Source: Hypsibius dujardini
Lineage: Eukaryota > Tardigrada > Eutardigrada > Parachela > Hypsibiidae
NCBI GenBank assembly: GCA_001579985.1
Contig: LRSR01002981.1
Span: forward strand, 4,392-25,741
Length of the DNA: 21,350 nt
Direction of reading: 5' to 3'
The position numbers were made by a program, and so were the translations under genes. Below are positions 1 through 9,156 of this stretch, in pieces. Each line of letters opens with the position of its first letter. Positions within the stretch are counted from its first letter, which is position 1. Under the pieces are notes generated by a model. The model was not told where the DNA came from. It made no database searches and saw only the letters and a list, made by a program, of their open reading frames with translations.

Positions 1-29
1 CTGTCTGTCTGTCTGTCTGTCTGTCTGTG
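1..29. repeat. CTGT tetranucleotide array
   Basis: Seven uninterrupted CTGT units, cut by the left edge. On the minus strand it begins about 19 nt downstream of the donor of the BRIP1 exon at 51-167. Confidence 0.95.
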
Positions 30-50
30 ACAAGGGGACGTGATTCTCAC

Positions 51-1724
51 CACATTTCTCTTTCCAACTTGGCTCAGATCCTCGATGTCATAGACAGGTT
101 TCAGGCCGAACTTCGCCATGGATTTAAAGTTTCCATGCTGTTTTACCGCGTTGTAGTATTCGCACCCCTAAACCAGTCATAGAACAGAACGCATTCCGCA
201 CTGATATTACACTCCGCCAACACAGTGACAGTCCGATAGTGGCTTACAGTCATCTTGACCGTAGTGCGAGAACCGTCACCACGGGTCTTCTCGTCGAGGA
301 GCTCCTGACACGCTTCGTTCTTGTTGCGTTGCCGCGAGACCACCGGATGGATGCAGTACTGCGGGTTGAGGAAAGCAGACTAGACGTTTAACCTGTGCTT
401 TTCAAGGAAATTCCACACTGCCTTCCACAAACCTGGTCTTTGCTGCCTAGAATGGCCATCCTAAAGCACACAACCGAGTCAGCGATCAATAAAATCAATC
501 AATCAATCGATCAATCAAGCGATCCGTCGCTGATTCGTCGGCTACACCTCGGGACGCTTGATTTGTTACCACAAGGCTGCAGGCTGTAGAAAAAAAGGGT
601 TTTGATTTGAGGCGGAAAGAGTTGGCCACAAGATTGCACATATGGTCTTGTGGCCAATTATATCCGCCTCAAATCAAAGCAACCTTGTGGTAACAAATTG
701 CTTCTTGACAAATCTAGCGTCTCGAGTTTTTTAGCAGACCTCAGTTGCTTGTAGGACGTCTTGTTCAACTCTCGCACCAGTTGACTGATCTGTTTGTGAG
801 TTCTCGAGCCAAAATATATCTTGGGAATCCTGAAAAAGACACGGAAAGTCGTCAATCTATCAGTTCATCCGTCGGCCCGCCTTCAAAGTTGCCCGAAGTC
901 ATCCGAAGACATCCAGACATCTAGACATCCAGACATCCAGACATCCGAAGACATCCAGACATCCGAAGACATCCAGACATCAAGACATCTAGACATCCAG
1001 ACATCCGAAGACATCCAGACATCCAGACATCCGAAGACATCCAGACATCCGAAGATATCCAGACATCCAGACATCCAGACATCAAACCCTTCGAACGGCG
1101 TTTATTATGACTGAAACGACAGTGGCGCCCTCGAGGCCGCATCTTGCCCTCGAGGCCGCATCCTGCCTTAGATGTCTTAGATGGAATATTTCTGCGTAGT
1201 ATCATTCTCACTTCTCGACATTGTCGCTCGGCATCGTTGGACGCTCATCGCTCGTCGCGAGCTCCCCTGGATAAACCCGTGGCGCATCCGTAGAGGAATA
1301 TCCTCGAGACTGAATCCTTGCCATGACCTCCTAGAATAAAGATCCCTCACTTTACGCCACGACTCTGCATCAGTTGGCTATAACTCACATCCGGGACCCG
1401 CCCACCGTCGTCATCATCCTCGGATATGTCAGGCTCGTCAAAAATCACACCCTTCGGACGGCGTTTATTAGCCTGAAACGATAGTGGCTTCCTTGGTCCC
1501 GCATCCTGCTCACACGAAGGGTGACCTCTGTCTAGCATGGCAGTTTCGGGATGTTGAGGGAGTTCGTTGCAGACGACAGCTGATGAAGAGCTGGAACAGC
1601 AACGCTCATCAGCGGGAATGGAACTGTCCGGACGGAGATGAATGATGTTACCGGCGTCGTCAATCTGCAAATACAGTAGAACATGCAACATTCTAAAGAC
1701 CCACACAATGGCAGACATGGACTA

Positions 1725-1759
<35 letters not shown>

Positions 1760-1762
1760 GCC

Positions 1763-1803
<41 letters not shown>

Positions 1804-3210
1804 GCCAGCCTGCTTTACAGCGCATTTAGGCGGTTAGAGTCTACCTCGAAAACGCCGGGCTCTGAAGCACTTGTGCTGTCTCCACCGCAACCGGCGGGAA
1901 TCTGAGCAATCGTTGAGGCACGAGCCTGTTCGCCGTCACCAGCACCTTCGATGACCACCGGTTTGAGATCCTTCATCACTGACGCGGACGGCTTCCGTGG
2001 AAGGTCCGGCCGTCCACATCTTGCTGCAAAGAAAATGTCCCGTTATGACCGCGCCGATCAAAGATGAATCTAGAAATATTACGTTTTATTGAGATAAAAA
2101 ATTCCTTCGATCTGAAGGGACAGCTAAGCCCCGCCTCCCTCGGTATAGCCCTGCACTTGATTGAACGTTCAATCTGATTCACTTCTCTCTGATTGGCTGA
2201 TTTTATACAACTTTGATTGTACGGTTGATTGATTGATCGATTGATTGATTGTACAGTCGTGCTTTTCCGTATATTTTGCCCCTACAGTGGTAATTTGGTG
2301 GAGCACTGCACGGCACTGGGTGGGTGAAATTTACGGGTAGGGCAGAAAAGTGTCCCTTGAGATCGCGAGCGTACGGTATGAGGGAAAGGCTCTGGAATGG
2401 GCCACTATATTATTTGCTAAAAAAACTAGAAAAAGAAAAAGAACCCGTGTGCAGAGACCGCGTGAATATAACTTGATAGAATCGAAAGCTTCACGGATAA
2501 TATGTAAGTCCAACGTCAATCAACTACACGCCTCTTTGTATGATTGATTGATTGACGCAGGTGTCATCATCAATCAACGACACGCCTCTTTGTATGATTG
2601 ATTGATTGACGCAAGTGTCATTATCAATCAACTACACGCCTCCTCGTTTGATTGATTGATTGATTGACGCAGGTCTTATCGTCAATCAACTACACGCCTC
2701 TCAGTTGATTGATTGATTGACGCAGGTGTTATCATCTACCTTCTTCCCCTTACCTCTCGCTTCCTTCTCATACTCCCCAATCTGCCAGGCCAAACTGCTG
2801 CACAGCAAGGCCAAACTTTTTCCACTGCCCGTGGGGCTTTCCAACAGGCCGTTCTGGTTGGTGGTCAAGCAGCGCAGCACTTTATCCATGACACCGACTT
2901 GCGACGGGTAAGCTTGATGGGGGAAATCTACCTTCACGCCGCAGATGGTGTAGGTCTTTCCGCCCGGAGCTGGTGGGGCCGCTTCAGGCGGGACGACCGA
3001 TTTGAATGGTGCGGATTTACCCTTTTTCGTCGTAGTTGAGGAAAAAGTCGAAGACGTCGCTGGGGACGGGGAGGAATTCTTCACTCGCAACTCCGTGGGT
3101 GCGTTGGGGTTGACCGTGCCAGGACTTCCCAAGACCGGCCATTGGTAGGCGTACATGGAGGGAGTGGCTTTTTTGGTCGGCTGCCATTTTTGCGGTCCGG
3201 AATTGCTCAT
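51..3210 (-). CDS. BRIP1: FANCJ/BRIP1 iron-sulphur DNA helicase, N-terminal part (continues beyond left edge)
   Basis: Exons, in transcript order: 3210-2754, 2023-1845, 1664-1389, 1330-1212, 829-740, 460-433, 358-248, 167-51. They total 1377 nt (459 codons) and stay in frame across every GT..AG junction. FANCJ is a 5'-3' XPD-family helicase of crosslink repair and G-quadruplex processing in the nucleus. An N-terminal extension of about 80 residues precedes the Q-motif region (YPSQ, 101-104) and Walker A (ESPTGSGKS, 124-132). A poorly conserved acidic and Ser-rich insert, also present in vertebrate FANCJ, runs from about 153 to 343. Motif Ia follows ([13 protein letters not shown], 345-357). 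Three of the four Fe-S cysteines are visible (C385, C400, C422). The segment [11 protein letters not shown] near 445-455 matches the region just before the fourth, which lies off the window together with the DEAH box and C-terminal helicase half. Start chosen: ATG at 3210-3208. Assignment is from recalled family similarity; exon 3 (1389-1664) is the least certain. Confidence 0.92.
484..524. repeat. ATCA/CAAT tetranucleotide array in BRIP1 intron
   Basis: Imperfect AATC units in the intron just upstream, on the minus strand, of the 28-nt exon 433-460. Confidence 0.8.
561..698. repeat. Long inverted repeat (foldback) in BRIP1 intron
   Basis: Three paired blocks nest around a short centre near 634-645: 561-576 with 683-698 (16 bp, perfect), 601-616 with 663-678 (16 bp, perfect) and 622-633 with 646-657 (12 bp, perfect). 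One bulge of about 24 nt sits in the left arm. It could be a small foldback/MITE-type insertion, and it would fold into an RNA hairpin when BRIP1 is transcribed. Confidence 0.85.
901..1083. repeat. Minisatellite of CATCCAGA / CATCCGAAGA units
   Basis: Mixed 8-bp CATCCAGA and 10-bp CATCCGAAGA units alternate through 183 bp. The array lies in the BRIP1 intron between exons 1212-1330 and 740-829. The long open frames across it on both strands are repeat artefacts. Confidence 0.9.
1087..1167 (-). pseudogene. Intronic partial duplicate of BRIP1 exon 3
   Basis: This stretch matches 1450-1509 inside the exon 1389-1664 with few differences over the first 40 bases; the copy then repeats an 18-bp block (about 1129-1147 and 1149-1166). 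Its minus-strand reading has NKRRSKG where the exon has NKRRPKG. It sits in the next downstream intron and has no good donor, so it is an exon remnant. Confidence 0.75.
1727..1804. repeat. CTGT tetranucleotide array in BRIP1 intron
   Basis: About 19 nearly perfect CTGT units, starting about 38 nt downstream of the minus-strand donor at 1844-1843. Confidence 0.95.
2119..2200. repeat. Dispersed repeat A, copy 1
   Basis: Shares GGACAG(C/T)TAAGCCCC, CGTTCAATC(T/G)GATTCACT and GATTGG(C/T)TGA, in that order, with 6567-6634. Copy 1 has an extra insertion in the middle. It lies about 95 nt upstream of a BRIP1 acceptor. Confidence 0.7.
2318..2405. repeat. Dispersed repeat B, copy 1, joined to an inverted-repeat arm fragment
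   Basis: Positions 2318-2388 align with 7066-7139 through GGTAGGGCA(G/A)AAAAGTGTCC. Its right end, 2377-2405, matches the arm of the inverted repeat at 14982-15325 (TATGAGGGAA and CTGGAATGGGCCACT). Confidence 0.7.
2511..2730. repeat. About 60-bp higher-order repeat built on CAATCAA / TTGATTG
   Basis: Four units, each with CAATCAAC, then ACACGCCTC, then TTGATTGATTGACGCAGGT. Each unit can fold on itself. The array starts about 22 nt downstream of the BRIP1 exon 1 donor (minus strand). Confidence 0.9.
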
Positions 3211-3244
3211 GTTTCGTCGTTTAGTAAATGAAAGTCACTCAACA

Positions 3245-3375
3245 CATCAATCAATCAAATGAAAGAATGACTTAAGTCCAGTTGGATTAATCGACCAATC
3301 AATCAATCGACCAATCAATCAACCGACCAATCAATCAACCGACCGATCAATCAATCGACCAATCAATCAATCTAC
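3245..3375. repeat. CAATCAATCGAC repeats
   Basis: Twelve-base units (CAATCAATCGAC and variants) in the 5' flank of BRIP1. Confidence 0.85.
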
Positions 3376-3565
3376 CAGCAAAAGCCAAATGCCTTCCAAC
3401 GCTGTGCTCTCCTTAATTCTTACTGATTTGGGTGATGACGGGATGACTTGACGATTGGAGATGCAATTTCAAATAATAATGAATAATGAAATGCACAAGC
3501 ACGGGGACAGTGAGATTTGTTGCAAACTCGTGGGAAAGATAAAAAGAATTTTTGGCGAAGAGCAC

Positions 3566-4000
3566 CTTGTTCCTTTACGACTCATGTTCGACACTTTGTT
3601 CCTTTACGGCTCATGCTCGACACTTTGTTCCTTTACGAGCTCACACTTGTTCCTTTACGACTCATGTTCGACACTTTGTTCCTTTACGGCTCATGCTCGA
3701 CACTTTGTTCCTTTACGGCTCATGTTCGACACGTTGTTCGTTTATGGCTCATGTTCGACTCTTTGTTCCTTTACGGCTCATGCTGGATACTTTGTTCCTT
3801 TACGGCTCATGCTGGATACTTTGTTCCTTTATGGCTCATGTTCGACACTTTGTTCCTTTACGGCTGATGTTCGACACTTTGTTCGTTTACGGCTGATGTT
3901 TGACACTTTGTTCCTTTACGGCTGATGTTCGACACTTTGTTCCTTTATGGCTCATGTTCGACTCTTTGTTCGTTTATGGCTCATGTTCGACTCTTTGTTC
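3566..4000. repeat. 29-bp minisatellite, about 15 units
   Basis: The unit is TTTGTTCCTTTACGGCTCAT followed by GTTCGACAC, with point variants (CGACTC, TTATGG, GCTGAT). Because 29 is not a multiple of 3 and the unit lacks plus-strand stops, all three plus frames stay open for over 340 bases. These are not genes. Confidence 0.95.
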
Positions 4001-4347
4001 AAAGTTCCATTTTGTCTGCTCTTTTTCCCCTTTTTTGGGGTTTTTTGCTTTATCAGATTTCTTTACCCAGGTTTCAATATTTCGGTTTTTTCTGTCACAC
4101 GTGCATTTGTCGCAGTTCGTTGTTCGTTGATGGTTTGGAACAGGAACATGTCACTGTTCCAAATTACTTGTTCGAATTTTCCCTTACTAGTGCATGTTCT
4201 TTTTCAGCGTTTTTTACTATTCACATCGTCCACAAAATAATGAGCCTTAACGACAATCAGCAGCGCGTTCGTCTAAAGCAAAATTCTAGATCACAGGAGA
4301 CCCATAACCTGAATAGGAAATTCTTCTTTCAGGGTTTTACAGTTTTC

Positions 4348-4353
4348 TTTATT
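4348..4353 (-). terminator. Poly(A) signal AATAAA of KANSL2
   Basis: The minus strand reads AATAAA here, about 77 nt after the KANSL2 stop codon. That is a normal position for a short 3'UTR. Cleavage would then fall near 4320-4335. Confidence 0.6.
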
Positions 4354-4429
4354 GTCTAGACTGAAGGCCGAGATGAACAACAGAACCGATTGTAATCTTA
4401 CCAAAACCTGGGAAACTTGACAAGGCAAA

Positions 4430-7400
4430 CTAATCAACCGTCATTTCCTCCACTTTAATCCTCAACGGCGTCTCCATTGCGGCTTCCACCTCATTCACCA
4501 CCGTTTCGGGGGAATGGAGACTGGGAAGAAAGACGCCCTTCGACGCATACGGTCGAGGCGGTCGCTTGAGCCCTTTCCGAGCCACACTGATGGCGGCGTT
4601 GGCGAGCGGGACGCCTTCAGCTTCTTGATCCGACGACGAGGAAGCTTGCTAAAAAAACGAACTGGTTTTTTCCAAAGCACGAATTACACGCGGGGTGGTC
4701 GGAGTTTGAGCCATTTCTACCAATCCATGCAATAGTTTTCACCACAGCTGACCACGCAATCGAATGATTGATTGACTTGCAATCGGGTGTTAAATCAATG
4801 AATCAAGCGATGAGAGAAGCAGCTGCACGTATTGGCTCAAACTCCGACCACCCCATTTTGCTGGGCGAAGGTAAAAAGGTGGCTTCAACCCGGTCGGCCT
4901 GAGGTTTTTGCCACGCTGCGGTGTCATACCGTATGAGAGTCATTGACATTCAAGTCCGGTCCTGACCGGAGGATGTTCAAGTCGGTGTGGTGGTAGCAGA
5001 ACTTGGCGCCCATGCTCTTCAGGATCGGATTGCTGCAGTGGGTCGCGGCGCAGCTTTTGTACAGGTACTGATATTGGTCTTCCAAAATGTGCGCCAGGCA
5101 ATGACGGGAGAACGGGAGGGAGAACTGAAATTGCCGCAAAAACCGCCGTTTGAACGGAACGGAGAGGGGGCGTGTCTGTTTTACGTCCCCACCAACCTGT
5201 CGGCACTTGTTGACTTTCCCATTTGTTCCGGGATCGATGTGGAGACACCGATACACCGAGTCGGGGAGTTTCGAATTATTCCGGAGGATCGTGGTTGGTC
5301 TCCGCGCGTTGGCGTAGGAGAACTTCGGTCGCTTCCGGTCCAACCGCAGCATCGTCCGGATGCTGCGGTAAGTGGTACATGACTCTGGGTCGAATCGCGC
5401 CTGGGTGTGTACACTGGCTGAAATGATGCAAAAACTTCACCCCTCCACTCCAAATTCCATTTTGAATCGATTGACATCAGCAGAATCGCTTCTGGATGCC
5501 AGGGGGCGGAGCTATGAGCTTGTTTCAATCTTAACTTCCGAGTGACATTGCAGAAATGACCCATAGCTCCGCCCCCTGGCATCCAAATAGAATTCTGCTG
5601 ATGTCAATCGATTCCAAATCGAATTTGGAGTGGACGAGTGTCAAATGTCTTTTGGAATATCAGGGGGCGGAGCTATGAGCTTGTTTCAATCTTAACTTCC
5701 GAGTGACATCGCAGAAATGATCCATAGCTCCGCCCCCTGGCACCCAAATAAGATTCTGCTGATGTCAATCGATTCCAAATCGAATTTGGAGTGGATGAGT
5801 GTCAAATGTCTTTTTGGAATATCAGGGGGCGGAGCTATGAGCTTGTTTCAATCTTAACTTCCGAGTGACATCGCAGAAATGACCCATAGCTCCGCCCCCT
5901 GGCACTGCCATAACAGTGATTAGATACAGGGAACTTGGGGGTGGGGGGGGGGGGTTCTTACGCAGAAAAGATCGCTCTTCAGCCACTTCCACCAAGTATT
6001 TTGCCCGGGCATCCTTCAGTTTGTACTCCTGCAGCCTCAATTCGCCGGCCAGAAGCTCTTTCTGCTTTGCGATTTTCGCTCTGAGAATCCGAGTCAGCTC
6101 CTCCACGCTAAAATGATGGGCATACCTAGACAAAAACCACTGCCCAATGACCAATTACGTCTCCTAAGACTGCGTAGATCTTAGAGCCCATACTTCAATG
6201 GGTCGTCCTCCCCAGAATCAAGTTCATCATCCGTGTCGAAGGTCTTGGACCGGAAGAGTCCGATTTCATTCTCGTCAACTAACGATTCTTCGGATGAAGA
6301 ACAGGTGGCATAGGTCTCCTTGGCGGTGGCTCGTAGGTAAGTTTCCAGGTGTTCCCGTGTCAGTGGCTCAGCCAAGTCGTCGAGGAGGTCGGTCGTATTG
6401 GTCGGCGGCAGGCCCTTGTCCACGTTGGTGTTGTAGGCGGCTAAACCGTCCATTGTGCTGAAGACGGCGTTGGCTGAGCAGGACATGTGCTGCTTCACTT
6501 CCTGCAGGCCCTTCTCCATGTGCAGTGAACATAATCTGGAAAAGCGACAGCCGGTTCAATCTCAATGGACAGTTAAGCCCCACCCCCTCCAGTCGGTTGA
6601 CCGTTCAATCGGATTCACTGTGTCGTGATTGGTTGAAATTTAAGACCAACTAAGCAGCGATTGATTGATTGATTAAGCGGAATATATTGACGTACACATC
6701 GAAATCAGTTGATTGATTGATCGATTATGCGGAATATATTGACGCACACATTGAATCAGTTGATTGATTGACTGATTAAGCGGAAGTTCTTGACGCACAC
6801 ATTCAATCTGTTGATTGATTGATTAAGCGGAAGTTCTTGACGCACACATTGAATAAGTTGATTGATTGATTGATTAAGCGGAAGTTCTTGGCGCACACAT
6901 TGAATCAGTTGATTGATTGATCGATTAAGCGGAATATATTGACGCACACATTCAATCAGTTGATTGATTGATTAAGCGGAAGTTCTTGGCGCACACATTC
7001 AATCAGTTGATTGATTAATTGATTGTAGGTAAGCAATAGCAAACGGTGATGAGGAGATAAGATCCGGGGTGGATCAAATTAACTGGTAGGGCAAAAAAGT
7101 GTCCCTTGGGATCGGGAGATGACGGTAGCCAGAGGGAATTTCAAGGAGGAAGAAATGTTTTGAGAGTTGGTCCGCTTACGCTTCTTTCGATCGCTGTGGC
7201 CGATTCTTCCCTCCCGCACCAGGCGGCATCCTGGCCGGATACGGGCAGGGATTCGCCTCCAGCCGTTGGAAGGCACAGGGAACAAACGGCAAGCCCTTGT
7301 CATCCAGCAGATGCTTCTCACAGAAGGAATAACCCTCGCGTTTGGAGAAGGGGCAGAATGACTCGGCGTGTCCACATCGATCGCGATCCACATCCGGCAG

Positions 7401-9156
7401 GTAGAGAGTGGTCAGACCCGCGCGCAGTCCGCCCGTCTCGAAGTCGACAGTTCCCAAGGAGGGAGCTCCCCCCGGGGAGGATGCCTCGTCTGCTGCAGGA
7501 GCAGGACCAATCCCCGGCGCCTTTGGGCTGGACCGTTTCCAGGGCGGATGCACGGTCAGGGAGTTAGAAAAGGCGTTGAGATAGTTGACGTAAATGAGAT
7601 TCCTCTCCTTGTCTTTGGACGCAACGTAGCCGGTCAGCGGGAGCGTCGAGGGATCCTTCCCACGGGGACGGCTGGGCGCCGCGGTACTCGCCGATGTGAT
7701 GACAGAGCTGCATGGTGAGGGCACGGAAGTGGAACCGGCATCTGAAAACAAATACCACACACGTGAAAAATAAACAGTCTACCATAGCTGTGGAATAAGA
7801 AATGAAAGGGGAGAAACATTTCAAGTCAAACTAAACGAATCATGCAAAGTCGCAATAATTCTTCCTAATCAATCAATCAAGCCACACTATTACCGCCGAG
7901 GTTGGGTCATCTACAAGTTTCCTCTCTTCTGCTCAGTGAAAACAAAATTTGTGCATTTCATAATTCAGATCTTTGCATCCTTATTTATTAGTGTTAGGCT
8001 AGATTAGAATAGAAAACGATTAGAAAAAAATTCAATTGGAACCGTGAGATGAACCAAGTGACCAGGCAGATCCAAATCAACAAAGTCCTTCGCTGACTGA
8101 TCCATTGATTGTTCGATTGATTGATCGTTCGCCGACTAATCGATTGATTGATTAGTTTGATTGATTGATTGTTCGATTGATTGATCGTTCGCCGACTAAT
8201 CGATTGATTGATTAGTTTGATTGATTGATTGATTGATCGATCGTTCGCCGACTGATCGATTGATTGATTAGTTTGATTGACTGATTGATCGTTCGCTGAC
8301 TGATCGATTGATTGATTGGTTAAGTCAATAGTTGATGTAGCTAATTGTATTGATTACAATATCGTTTTGCGCTTGAAACATATCCAAAACGCAAAACGCA
8401 AAACGCAAAACAAAAAGCCGGATCTACTTTTCACGCGTAGGACCAGAAAAAAACTATTACAGCTCACTCTCACCGCTCGGGAGGCAATTAAATACGCTGC
8501 ACAGGGCCAATCAATCAATCGACCACTCAAGTGTATGACGCAAACGTGCTCGGCGTTGATTGATTGATTGGTCTTGCATATATTAACGTCGTGAGCTGTA
8601 AAATGCGCATTTCTTATCGAAGGCATGAAGAAAGTTCAGATTTGCAGCAGTCAAAATTTAAAAACATTTCCCCATTACTCTAGATATTTTGCGATACAAC
8701 AAAAGTCAATTTGAACCATTTTTAAATCAAAAGGAAGACAAAAAGTATGCACCCGTGGCAAAAACCTTGCGCTAACCGAATTAAGCACTTTAACTCGGAC
8801 TGTGAACAATAGCCGTTACGACGAACGAGTGTAATGGCTTGACTCGGTTAGCGTGAAGTTTTCACCACGCTTGTACCTGTAAAAGGAGAGACGCCGTTGG
8901 TTTTGCTCTCCACTTTCCGCTTCTTCACCGCCTTCCGCGCGGGAATCTCCAGGGACGGTGGAATGGGGGTGTTTGAGTCGTCCCGTTCGGCGGAGTCCAT
9001 GCCATTGGTCAGGCGGAAGACCTCGGAGATGAGCGGATCTCCATCCTCCATGGAAATGGAATTATTTGCCGTGGATGCTCCGCCGCCCAGATCGCCGAGC
9101 ATTTCCACATCCACATCCGCTCCGACGGGGGAACTCCTCAACTCCCGCGGGTCCAT
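4430..9156 (-). CDS. KANSL2: KAT8 regulatory NSL complex subunit 2 (KANSL2/NSL2) homologue, complete
   Basis: Exons, in transcript order: 9156-8877, 7741-7180, 6535-6194, 6125-5962, 5417-5197, 5124-4930, 4648-4430. They sum to 1983 nt, giving 660 residues plus a TAG stop. KANSL2 is a subunit of the nuclear NSL complex that holds the MOF/KAT8 histone acetyltransferase. Tandem zinc-binding modules are visible: C216/C223/C234/H237 and C249/C259/C283/H286 in the N-terminal half, then C507/C521/C532/H535 and C548/C553/C566/H569 near the C terminus. Between them is the family signature DSGEDDPLKYAHHFSVEEL (about 387-405), followed by a charged probable coiled coil to about 449. A basic KAVKKRK (75-81) could be a nuclear signal. 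The vertebrate protein is about 490 residues; the extra length is mostly in the low-complexity first 200. The ATG at 9156-9154 is the first after an in-frame stop at 9270-9268. Exon 5/6 could be read through (see findings). Confidence 0.9.
4692..4854. repeat. 22-bp inverted repeat in the last KANSL2 intron
   Basis: Left arm 4692-4713 and right arm 4833-4854 are perfect reverse complements (core GGCTCAAACTCCGACCACC in the right arm). The 119-bp interior includes short ATTG repeats. The arm resembles the 24-bp unit of the minisatellite at 17186-17397. Confidence 0.9.
5445..5903. mobile_element. Foldback/MITE-like element with two further tandem partial copies
   Basis: A complete foldback of about 190 bp spans 5445-5633, with outer arms around AATCGATTGACATCAGCAGA and inner arms around CCAGGGGGCGGAGCTATG (5499-5516 with 5562-5579). 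The inner hairpin and right arm recur with a period of 161-162 bp; the cores start near 5500, 5661 and 5823. It occupies about 460 of the 544 nt of KANSL2 intron 5418-5961. No transposase is present. Classification as a MITE is inference. Confidence 0.75.
6567..6634. repeat. Dispersed repeat A, copy 2
   Basis: Counterpart of 2119-2200 in the same orientation, lying about 30 nt upstream (minus strand) of the acceptor of KANSL2 exon 6194-6535. Confidence 0.7.
6659..7025. repeat. Higher-order ATTG repeat with GCGGAAGTTCTTGACGCACA spacer
   Basis: About seven units of 50-60 bp. Each has TTGATTGATTGATTAAGCGG, then a spacer (AATATATTGACGCACACAT or AGTTCTTGACGCACACAT), then CAATCAG. It fills most of KANSL2 intron 6536-7179. 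Confidence 0.9.
7066..7139. repeat. Dispersed repeat B, copy 2
   Basis: Counterpart of 2318-2388, between the ATTG array and the donor of KANSL2 exon 7180-7741. Confidence 0.7.
8098..8325. repeat. Higher-order ATTG repeat with GATCGTTCGCCGACTAATCG spacer
   Basis: Four units of about 60 bp in the first KANSL2 intron; two adjacent units are nearly identical, indicating recent expansion. Confidence 0.9.
8754..8870. repeat. Inverted repeat abutting the KANSL2 exon 1 donor
   Basis: Arms 8754-8786 and 8837-8870 pair over about 33 bp with a few mismatches (GCTAACCGAATTAAGC versus GCTTGACTCGGTTAGC). On the minus strand the element starts 4 nt after the donor GT (8876-8875). Confidence 0.85.

Larger units (their letters stand above)
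3211..4347. other. Intergenic spacer between KANSL2 3' end and BRIP1 start
   Basis: Both neighbouring genes are on the minus strand, so this spacer should hold the BRIP1 promoter and 5'UTR. It contains CAATCAATCGAC-type repeats at 3245-3375 and a 29-bp minisatellite at 3566-4000. The rest is T-rich on the plus strand. I see no convincing exon or recognisable core promoter motif. Confidence 0.6.

Noticed and set aside
143-343. Continuous minus-strand frame running past the exon end at 248
   Set aside because: The tail after the gtaagc donor at 247 does not match FANCJ. Splicing to 167 gives CEYYNAVKQ and restores the third cysteine in phase.
821-1211. Open frames on both strands encoding MSGCLDVW or DIQTSEDIQ repeats
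   Set aside because: They are readings of the 8/10-bp intronic minisatellite.
3455-4359. Several 97-156 codon plus-strand open frames with repeats such as CSTLCSFTAH
   Set aside because: They are the three frames of one 29-bp minisatellite; same peptide shifted, no gene context.
2511-8325. Regularly spaced repeats that look like a CRISPR array
   Set aside because: The spacers are themselves repeated, units are ATTG-based and palindromic, and the genome is eukaryotic with spliced genes. No cas genes are present.
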